From NCBI RefSeq assembly GCF_020873915.1, contig NZ_JAHWGP010000001.1, forward strand, positions 372,001 to 436,000: DNA of 64,000 nucleotides. Reading direction: 5' to 3'. This document shows, one piece after another, positions 58,188 through 64,000 of the stretch. Source of the stretch: Streptomyces sp. DH5. Lineage in GTDB: Bacteria > Actinomycetota > Actinomycetes > Streptomycetales > Streptomycetaceae. The notes under the pieces were generated by a model, which saw only the letters and a program-made list of their open reading frames with translations, had not been told where the DNA came from and did no database searches. Positions within the stretch are counted from its first letter, which is position 1, and each line of letters opens with the position of its first letter. A program made the translations under genes and the position numbers.

Positions 58188-61025
58188 ATGCGCTACGGGG
58201 TGCTCGGCCCGCTGGCCGTCTGGGACGCCGAGGGGCGACCGGTCAAGGTGCCCGAAGTGAAGGTGCGCGCCCTGCTGGCGGACCTGCTGGTGCACGGAGG
58301 CGGCCCGGTCCCGGCGGACCGCCTGATCGACGACCTGTGGGCGGGCAACCCGCCGGGCGGCTCGGCCAATACGCTGCAGACCAAGATCTCCCAGCTGCGC
58401 CGTGTGCTGGGCAGGGAGCAGGTGATCCGCGAACCCACCGGCTACCGGCTGCTGTTCACCGATGGCGCGCTCGACGCGACGCGCTTCCAGGAACTGGCCG
58501 AGCGCGCCCGCGCGCACCAGGAGCCGGTGGCGCAAGCGAGTCTGTTCGCCGAGGCACTCGCGTTGTGGCGGGGGCCGGCCTACGCCGACGTGGCCGAGTG
58601 TCTCTTCGCCCGCGGTGAGGCCGCCCGGCTCGAGGAGCTGCGCCTCGGCGTCGTCGAGGACCAGGCCGAGGTGCGGCTGGCACTGGGTCAACATGCTGCG
58701 CTGGCTGCGGAGTTGACCGAGCCGGTGGCCCGGAACCCGCTTCGGGAACGGCTGCGCATGCTTCACATGCGCTCCCTGTACCGGGCCGGACGGCAGGGTG
58801 ACGCGCTGCGGAGCTTCCAGCAACTGCGGCGCCGGCTGGCGGAGGAACTGGGAGTCTCACCCGGGCCGGAGGTCTCCGCGCTGCACGAGGCGATGCTGCG
58901 TCAGGAGCCGGGGCTCGCCGCGCCCGTAGTCGAGTCGCTGTCCTGCCGCACCAATCTGCCCACACCACTGACCCCCCTGATCGGGCGGTGCCCGGCGGTC
59001 GAGCAGGTGCGCGCGCGGCTGACTCCGGGCGCGAGGAGCCGCCTCGTCACGCTCACCGGTCTGGGCGGGGTGGGCAAGACACGGCTGGCGATCGCCGCGG
59101 CACGCGACGTGGCCGAGCGGTTCGCCGACGGCGTGTGGCTGATCGAACTGGCCGGTCTGCACGCCACGGCGAGCCAGGACGACGTCGCCGAGCGGGTCAT
59201 CACGACACTGGGCCTGTGCGACACCGCGGCGACGGAGCCGGACCTCGAGGACCTGGTGGGCTGGCTGTGCCGGGCGGTGGCCGGCAAGCAGCTGCTGATC
59301 CTGCTGGACAACTGTGAACACCTCGTCGAGCCGGTCGCCGTGCTCGCCGGAGCCCTGCTCTCGGCAGTCCCCGCGGGCCACCTGCTGGTCACCAGTCAGC
59401 AAGCCCTCGACATCCCCGGAGAGCTGGTGCATCCGGTACCTCCGCTGGCACTGCCGGAGCGCGCCGACGCGGAGGCGGTCGCCCGGTCAGGCGCCGTCCG
59501 GCTCTTCGTGGAACGAGCGGCGGCGGCGGCGCCCGGTTTCACCCTCGACGCGGACAACGCGGCGGCCGTCGCCGCCATCTGCCGCCGCCTCGACGGCATC
59601 CCGCTCGCGCTGGAACTCATGGCGCCCCGGCTCCGTACGCTGAGCCCGCAGGAGCTCGCCGCCTGCCTGGACGACCGGTTGGCGCCGCCCGCAGCCCGGA
59701 TGCGAGGGCTTCCGGCCCGGCAGCAGACGCTGCGCGGCATGCTCGACTGGAGCTGGCACCTGCTGCCCCCGGACGAGCGGACCGTACTGCGTCGTCTCGC
59801 CGTGCACGCCGACGGCTGCACCCTGCCGTTCGCCGAAGCGGTCTGCGCCGATGCGGACCTGGGCCCCGAGCGGGTGCCCGACCTGCTGTCCCGGCTGGTG
59901 GACCGCTCACTGGTAGTGCGTCAGGCGAACCGCTTCCGCCTGCTCGAATCGGTGGCCGCCTACTGCGGGGAACGGCTGGCGGAGGCAGGAGAGGAAGCCA
60001 CCGTCCGGGCACGGTTCGTCCGCATCCACACCGAGGCGGCCGAGCGGGAGAGCGAACTGCTGCGCGGTCCGGACCAGCAGCGCTGCCTGGAACGTCTGGA
60101 CGCGGAGGCCGTCAACCTGCGCCGCGCCCTGGGTCTCGCGGTCGCCGGGGACGCCCCGGGGTACGCGGTGCGGCTGGTGAACGCGCTGGCCTGGTACTGG
60201 TTCCTGCGCGGGCGGAACACCGAGGCCCGAAGGTCGCTCCACACGGCGCTGGCCGCTGACGGCGAGACCGGTCCGGCCGCGCGCCGGACGGCGCAGGCCT
60301 GGCTGACCGGCTTCGAGTTGCGCACCTCGTCGGCGGACGTGGCACCGGTCGTCGCGGACGCGGGCCCCGCGTCGGGAGTCGGCGATCCGGTGCTGCGCGC
60401 CCGGTTGCAGTGGTTCGTGGGCACCGGCCTGCTCGGCCGCGGCCGGCACCTGGAGGGGCGGCGGCTGGTGGCGGCGAGCCTGGCCGGCGCGCGCGCCGCC
60501 CGGGACCGCTGGGGCGAGGCCGCGGCGCTGGTGGAGCTGGCAGGCCACACTCCGGCGGAGGGCCGCGACCAGGCGGAACTGGGCGCCGCGCTGTTCCAGG
60601 AGCTCGGTGACCGCTGGGGTCAGTTGCGGGCCACCCGGGCCCAGGCGCTGGCGGCCGAACACGACGGGGACCGGGTGCGGACCGAGCGGCTGCACCGGGC
60701 AGGACTCCTGGTGGCCGAGGAGCTCGGGTTGTGGACCGAGGCCGTCGAGACGCTGACCTGGCTGGGCAGGACCGCGCTGGCGGCCGGCCACGCCCGGCAG
60801 GCTGCGGAACTGTACGAGCGCGCGCTGTCCGTGTCGGCCGAACGGGCCTACGGCCGGGGCGAGGTCCGCGCCGAGATCGGCCTGGGGCTCGCCGCACGCC
60901 TGCGCGGCGACCGGGAGGCCGCCCGGCGCCACCTGAACCGGGCACTGGCCAAGAGCCCCGCACCGGACCACGCCGCCGAGGCCGCGGCCGCGCTCGCGGA
61001 ACTGGAGTTCGTCCCCCGGGCGTGA
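58188..61025 (+). CDS. AfsR/SARP-like regulator with BTAD, ATPase and TPR regions
   Basis: 945 residues. A winged-helix DNA-binding domain (about 1-90; FGVLGPLAVWDAEGRPV is seen as MRYGVLGPLAVWDAEG) is joined to a BTAD domain (about 98-245), then an AAA/NB-ARC-like ATPase. P-loop GLGGVGKTRLAIA is near 292 and Walker B QLLILLDNCEHLV near 370. A long C-terminal helical region (about 600-940) resembles TPR repeats, e.g. ETLTWLGRTALAAGHARQAA. Such proteins activate secondary-metabolite or export genes. It diverges from an MFS exporter, so a resistance-type target is plausible. No biosynthetic cluster is visible. Confidence 0.9.
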   Translation: MRYGVLGPLAVWDAEGRPVKVPEVKVRALLADLLVHGGGPVPADRLIDDLWAGNPPGGSANTLQTKISQLRRVLGREQVIREPTGYRLLFTDGALDATRFQELAERARAHQEPVAQASLFAEALALWRGPAYADVAECLFARGEAARLEELRLGVVEDQAEVRLALGQHAALAAELTEPVARNPLRERLRMLHMRSLYRAGRQGDALRSFQQLRRRLAEELGVSPGPEVSALHEAMLRQEPGLAAPVVESLSCRTNLPTPLTPLIGRCPAVEQVRARLTPGARSRLVTLTGLGGVGKTRLAIAAARDVAERFADGVWLIELAGLHATASQDDVAERVITTLGLCDTAATEPDLEDLVGWLCRAVAGKQLLILLDNCEHLVEPVAVLAGALLSAVPAGHLLVTSQQALDIPGELVHPVPPLALPERADAEAVARSGAVRLFVERAAAAAPGFTLDADNAAAVAAICRRLDGIPLALELMAPRLRTLSPQELAACLDDRLAPPAARMRGLPARQQTLRGMLDWSWHLLPPDERTVLRRLAVHADGCTLPFAEAVCADADLGPERVPDLLSRLVDRSLVVRQANRFRLLESVAAYCGERLAEAGEEATVRARFVRIHTEAAERESELLRGPDQQRCLERLDAEAVNLRRALGLAVAGDAPGYAVRLVNALAWYWFLRGRNTEARRSLHTALAADGETGPAARRTAQAWLTGFELRTSSADVAPVVADAGPASGVGDPVLRARLQWFVGTGLLGRGRHLEGRRLVAASLAGARAARDRWGEAAALVELAGHTPAEGRDQAELGAALFQELGDRWGQLRATRAQALAAEHDGDRVRTERLHRAGLLVAEELGLWTEAVETLTWLGRTALAAGHARQAAELYERALSVSAERAYGRGEVRAEIGLGLAARLRGDREAARRHLNRALAKSPAPDHAAEAAAALAELEFVPRA

Positions 61026-61065
61026 CCGTGTTCCGGTCGGTGAGCTCGGCGTTGGCCACTCGTGG

Positions 61066-61497
61066 TCACAGCAGGACCAGAAGGGTACCCATCGTGGCGA
61101 GACCTGCCGTCAGTGCGAGCATGACCCTGTTGGACCGCCAGGTGCCTCCGGCCTCCAGGAAGGCGGCATTCTCCGCACCCGCTTCTCCTTCCGGGTCATA
61201 GAGGATCTCGAACTCCTCGCCCACCACGGGGCCGGACTCCGAGGGCTTCACCAACGCGGAGAACGTGTAGCCGCGTCTGTAGTACGTGCACCTGACCCCC
61301 ACGGTGACGGTGCCGCGGTAGAGCCGCTCACTGCACACCGCTTGCGTGCGCACTCCACGCCGCAAGAGCTGCCGTTCCCGCTTTTGCACCGGGAGGTTGA
61401 ACGCCGTCACGACAGCGAAGGGAGGCGCGACCATCAACATGCCCATCCCGATCGTCAGCTGTGCCTCTGACCAGGCGGACGCGAACATCAGCGTCAT
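61066..61497 (-). CDS. DUF3592-like small membrane protein
   Basis: 143 residues. One hydrophobic segment at residues 14-33 (LTIGMGMLMVAPPFAVVTAF) and one at the C-terminus (VMLALTAGLATMGTLLVLL) flank a beta-rich domain with RRGVRTQAVCSERLYRGT and GEEFEILYDPEGEAG, the latter phrase typical of DUF3592. ACAGGAGTGAGGA precedes the ATG and overlaps the stop of the upstream DJ-1 gene, so translation is probably coupled. Function unknown. Confidence 0.75.
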   Translation of the reverse strand: MTLMFASAWSEAQLTIGMGMLMVAPPFAVVTAFNLPVQKRERQLLRRGVRTQAVCSERLYRGTVTVGVRCTYYRRGYTFSALVKPSESGPVVGEEFEILYDPEGEAGAENAAFLEAGGTWRSNRVMLALTAGLATMGTLLVLL

Positions 61498-61500
61498 TCC

Positions 61501-62283
61501 TCACTCCTGTCCCGGGTGCGGCTTCGCGACGCCGCCCGGGTGCCGCGCGGTCCAGACGGTGCCGCGGGCCTCGTACTCCAGCATGGTCTCCAGGCCCAGT
61601 GCGGCGTCGACGCCCAGTTCGCGGCGGACCAGCCACAGGGCGAGGTCCAGGCCGGACGTGACGCCGCCGGCGGTCACCAGGTCGCCGTCGTCGACGACCC
61701 GGGCCTTCTTCAGTATGCCGCCCTGCTCGACGAGATCGGCCTGTGCCCGGTGATGGGTGGTGCAGGGGCGGCCGCGGGTGAGACCGGCGGCGGACAGGAG
61801 CATCACACCGGTGCACAGGCCGGCGACGGTCAGTCCCGGGCGTCGGGCAGCGGCCAGGGCCCGGGGCAGGGCGCCCCGGCGGATCTCGGCCCAGACCCCT
61901 GGGTCCTCGCGGCGGGCGTAGCCGCCGCCGGGCACGACGAGGAGGTCCGCCTCCTCGGGGGCCCAGCGGTGGTCGGCGCGGAGCCTGGTGCCGAAGGCGG
62001 CGGTGACGGTCCCGGGACCGTCGAGGGCGACGTACCGCACTTCGACGTCGCGTTCGGTGAAGTGGTCGGAGGCGGAGAGCACTTCGTAGGGCGCGGCGAG
62101 GTCGAGTTCCTCGACGCCCTGGAACAGCACGACCTGTGCCCGCAAGGGGCCACGGCTGCCGGCATCGGACGGCACGGCGGCTCCGGTCGCCGTGGTGGCG
62201 GCGGCCGCGGCGGTGGGGACGCCGCCCGCGAGGCCGGCGGCGCCGAGGGTGGTCGCGGTACGCAGCAGGGTACGTCGGTTCAC
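61501..62283 (-). CDS. DJ-1/PfpI-family protein with Tat signal peptide
   Basis: 260 residues. The start VNRRTLLRTATTLGAAGLAG is a twin-arginine signal (RR at 3-4) with cleavage expected after an Ala-rich stretch near residue 38. The DJ-1/PfpI body has QVVLFQGVEELDLAAPYEVL, DLLVVPGGGYARREDPGVW and the nucleophile elbow AGLCTGVMLLSAAGL with its Cys. AGGAGAACCGC precedes the GTG. It is the third of three DJ-1 genes in an operon and the only one exported. These sequences resemble isonitrile-hydratase-like and GlxA-type members; activity is unproven. Confidence 0.85.
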   Translation of the reverse strand: MNRRTLLRTATTLGAAGLAGGVPTAAAAATTATGAAVPSDAGSRGPLRAQVVLFQGVEELDLAAPYEVLSASDHFTERDVEVRYVALDGPGTVTAAFGTRLRADHRWAPEEADLLVVPGGGYARREDPGVWAEIRRGALPRALAAARRPGLTVAGLCTGVMLLSAAGLTRGRPCTTHHRAQADLVEQGGILKKARVVDDGDLVTAGGVTSGLDLALWLVRRELGVDAALGLETMLEYEARGTVWTARHPGGVAKPHPGQE

Positions 62284-62324
62284 GCGGTTCTCCTGTCGTT
62301 CGTCGCCGACGCGGGTCGCGACGG

Positions 62325-62933
62325 TCAGTGAGCTTGCGGTACGTCTGCGAGGTAGGGCGGTGCGGGGTCGTACTGGATTTCCCGGCCCACCGCCCGGGCG
62401 TGCTCGCGGCCGTGCAGGCGCCCCACGAGCCACAGCGCGCTGTCGATGCCGGCGGACACGCCCTGACTGGTCAGCATCCGGGCGTCCACGACGTACCGGG
62501 CGTCGGAGACGACGGTGACGTCGCCGCGTGACCGCAGCGCCTCCTCGTACTGCCAGTGGGTGGCGACCCGACGGCCGCGCGCCGGGCCGGCGGCGTGCAG
62601 GAGGAAGACGCCGGTGCAGACGCCGACGACCCACCCGGCCCGCGCGGCCTGGGTGCTGATCCATGTGGTGACGCGCGGGTTGTGTGCTTCGGTCTCGCGG
62701 GCGCCGGACCCTCCGGGGATCAGGAGCACGTCGATCGGCGGGTGGTCGTCCAGGGTGTGGTCCGGCAGGACGCGCATTCCCTTGGCGCAGCGGACGGGGC
62801 CGGGGCGTTCGGCGAGGAGCAGAGCGCGGTCCACCCCTTTCCGCAGGGCGGCGGAGGTGGTGAAGACCTCCCAGGGGCCGGCGAAGTCGAGTTCCTCGGC
62901 GGTGTCGAAGAGGAGGATGCCGTAGGTGGTCAT
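62325..62933 (-). CDS. DJ-1/PfpI-family protein, cytoplasmic
   Basis: 202 residues. YGILLFDTAEELDFAGPWEVF starts the fold, IDVLLIPGGSGARETEA follows, and the elbow is VVGVCTGVFLLHAAGPARG with Cys near residue 107. THWQYEEALRSRGDVTVV and TSQGVSAGIDSALWLVGRL complete the family pattern. The ATG at 62933 gives the usual start; an ATG at 62990 would add 19 residues. No signal peptide. It lies 85 bases after the third DJ-1 gene and 41 bases before the Tat-exported one. Confidence 0.85.
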   Translation of the reverse strand: MTTYGILLFDTAEELDFAGPWEVFTTSAALRKGVDRALLLAERPGPVRCAKGMRVLPDHTLDDHPPIDVLLIPGGSGARETEAHNPRVTTWISTQAARAGWVVGVCTGVFLLHAAGPARGRRVATHWQYEEALRSRGDVTVVSDARYVVDARMLTSQGVSAGIDSALWLVGRLHGREHARAVGREIQYDPAPPYLADVPQAH

Positions 62934-63018
62934 GGGGAAGCCGTTCGTGTCGGGTGCGGTGCGTGCCAGGGCGGGGAAGCACGGGTGCATGGCGATGGTG
63001 CACCGGCTGCGGCGCCGC

Positions 63019-63645
63019 TCACGCGGTGTTCACGATGCCGCGGCGCTGGTACTCGAGGATCTCCTCGGCGTACAGGGCCGTGCCGGGCCCGAAGAACCGC
63101 TCGATCAGCCAGATTCCCAGGTCGATGCCCGAGGTGACGCCTCCGCAGGTGACCAGGTCGCCGTCGTCGACGACCCGGCCGCCGACCACACGACCGCCCT
63201 GGGACCGGAGTTCCTCCTGGGCGATGTGGTGGGTGGTGCAGCGGCGTCCGGTCGTCAGGCCGGCGGCGGACAGCAGCATGGTGCCCGTGCACACCGCGCC
63301 CATGACGAGCCCGTCCCGCCGGGCGGCCGCGAGTGCCCGGGGGAGGGTGCCGCGCCGGATCTCCCGCTGGAGGCCGGAGCCCTCGCCGTAGCCGCCGCCG
63401 GGGACGACGACGACGTCGGCGGAGCGCGGTGACCAGGCATCCCGGCAGACGATCTCCATGCCGGCGGAGGTCGTCACCCGGCGGGTTCCGTCCGCGGTGA
63501 CGAAGGACTGCACGAGGTGTTCCTCACCGACGATGCCGAACACCTCGATGTGGCCGGCGAAGTCCTGTTCCTCCACTCCGTCGTAGAGGACGGTGTGGAC
63601 GCGCAGAGGGCGCGCGGGGCGCGGACGTACGGGCGGGGAAGGCAT
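63019..63645 (-). CDS. DJ-1/PfpI-family protein, first gene of the operon
   Basis: 208 residues. The body has VHTVLYDGVEEQDFAGHIEV, ADVVVVPGGGYGEGSGL, and MGAVCTGTMLLSAAGLTTGR with the nucleophile Cys. It is clearly closest to the Tat-exported copy (shared CTG-MLLSAAGLTxGRxCTTHH and VVDDGDLVTxGGVTSG), so one arose from the other. CACGGAGGCCCTCTC precedes the ATG at 63645. A Pro/Arg-rich 20-residue leader with no Tat motif precedes the fold. It probably heads the four-gene operon. Confidence 0.85.
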   Translation of the reverse strand: MPSPPVRPRPARPLRVHTVLYDGVEEQDFAGHIEVFGIVGEEHLVQSFVTADGTRRVTTSAGMEIVCRDAWSPRSADVVVVPGGGYGEGSGLQREIRRGTLPRALAAARRDGLVMGAVCTGTMLLSAAGLTTGRRCTTHHIAQEELRSQGGRVVGGRVVDDGDLVTCGGVTSGIDLGIWLIERFFGPGTALYAEEILEYQRRGIVNTA

Positions 63646-63796
63646 GAGAGGGCCTCCGTGAGGACCTGGGGGCGTGTGCCTCACGGACCGGGCCGTGGGG
63701 CGGGAACGCGTTCAGTCTCCCGGCGGCCGCTTCACGGTGACACCGGCACGCGTGCCCCTGATGCGCAAGATACGGCCAGCCCGACCCGGGATGTCG

Positions 63797-64000
63797 TCAC
63801 TGACGGAAAGCGGACCTGTACGCCGACGGTGTCGTACCCACCTGCCGGGCGAAATGATGACGGAGCGTCTCGACGGCCCCGAAACCAGTGGCCTCGGCGA
63901 CCCGCGCCAAGGGCAGCTCCGTCGTCTCCAGGAGTTCTCTGGCGCGTTGGACGCGCTGCGCGAGCAGCCATCGCAGCGGCGTGGTGCCCGTCTGGGCCCG
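63797..64000 (-). CDS. AraC-family regulator, C-terminal HTH only (cut by window edge)
   Basis: The last 67 residues of an AraC-type double helix-turn-helix are visible: RWLLAQRVQRARELLETTEL, RVAEATGFGAVETLRHHFAR and TTPSAYRSAFRQ, then TGA. The start lies beyond base 64000. With three DJ-1/PfpI genes next to it, it is probably a GlxA-type regulator, in which an N-terminal DJ-1-like domain is joined to this HTH, but that domain is not in the window. It is on the same strand as the DJ-1 operon, 151 bases upstream. Confidence 0.85.
   Translation of the reverse strand, partial: RAQTGTTPLRWLLAQRVQRARELLETTELPLARVAEATGFGAVETLRHHFARQVGTTPSAYRSAFRQ

Noticed and set aside
56532-58823. Extended MFS frame from 58823
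   Set aside because: The extra part is antisense to the regulator gene, and the first membrane helix follows the ATG at 58094.
1-64000. tRNA, rRNA or insertion sequences
   Set aside because: No cloverleaf-like sequences, rRNA segments, transposase motifs or paired terminal repeats with target duplications were noticed by eye. A tRNAscan and an ISfinder search would be needed to exclude them fully.

Overview
The window is high-GC actinobacterial chromosome and reads as Streptomyces. Codons are strongly biased to G/C at third positions, many starts are GTG, ATGA/GTGA stop-start overlaps are frequent, and several genes look leaderless. The gene families (AllR-type allantoin cluster, LitR carotenoid cluster, BTAD/SARP regulator, SNF2-SWIM pair, ROK kinase, WYL and GntR regulators) are typical of the genus. 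No rRNA, tRNA, transposase, phage gene, CRISPR array or replication origin was seen. Both ends cut a gene: malate synthase at base 1 and an AraC/GlxA-type regulator at base 64000.

Region 1 (1-6.2 kb) is purine-nitrogen salvage: malate synthase, a MobA-like nucleotidyltransferase, a small DUF5955-like protein, the IclR-family repressor (AllR type), allantoinase and allantoicase. A perfect 6-5-6 inverted repeat lies before allB and a degenerate copy lies before aceB, which suggests one repressor couples allantoin breakdown to glyoxylate use. A 29/30-bp minisatellite follows (6.4-6.7 kb). Region 2 (6.7-24 kb) is mixed: an SDR, a DHFR-like protein, a universal stress protein, a NarL-type two-component pair, a PaaI thioesterase, and a MocA dehydrogenase/GntR/ROK kinase set with two TGTCCGGACA palindromes. 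It continues with an SNF2 helicase translationally coupled to a SWIM-finger protein, an ArsR regulator, a lone roadblock protein and small envelope hypotheticals.

Region 3 (24.3-34 kb) has an ABC exporter, four cobalamin ring-synthesis genes on alternating strands (cobL, cbiD, cobK, cobH), and two consecutive cobalamin riboswitches with a His-rich micro-ORF between them, upstream of a BtuC-BtuD-BtuF-like importer. Region 4 (34-51 kb) is a light-response block. A LitR/CarH-type MerR-B12 regulator and an ECF sigma factor diverge from a perfect 17-bp inverted repeat. The sigma gene heads an operon with a DUF4397 surface protein, a sortase and a zf-HC2 anti-sigma-like protein. On the other side are a FAD oxidoreductase, crtY, a Pro-rich ORF and crtU, facing crtE-crtI-crtB-Rieske, a photolyase and two SDR-type genes. 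Together these should make isorenieratene-type aromatic carotenoids and repair UV damage. The B12 supply genes of region 3 sit next to a B12-dependent photoreceptor.

Region 5 (51.6-64 kb) has a DeoR regulator, a VanW envelope protein, a RidA/WYL divergent pair, an MFS exporter divergent from an AfsR/SARP-like ATPase regulator, and a four-gene operon of three DJ-1/PfpI proteins (one with a Tat signal) plus a small membrane protein, next to the partial AraC/GlxA-type regulator.
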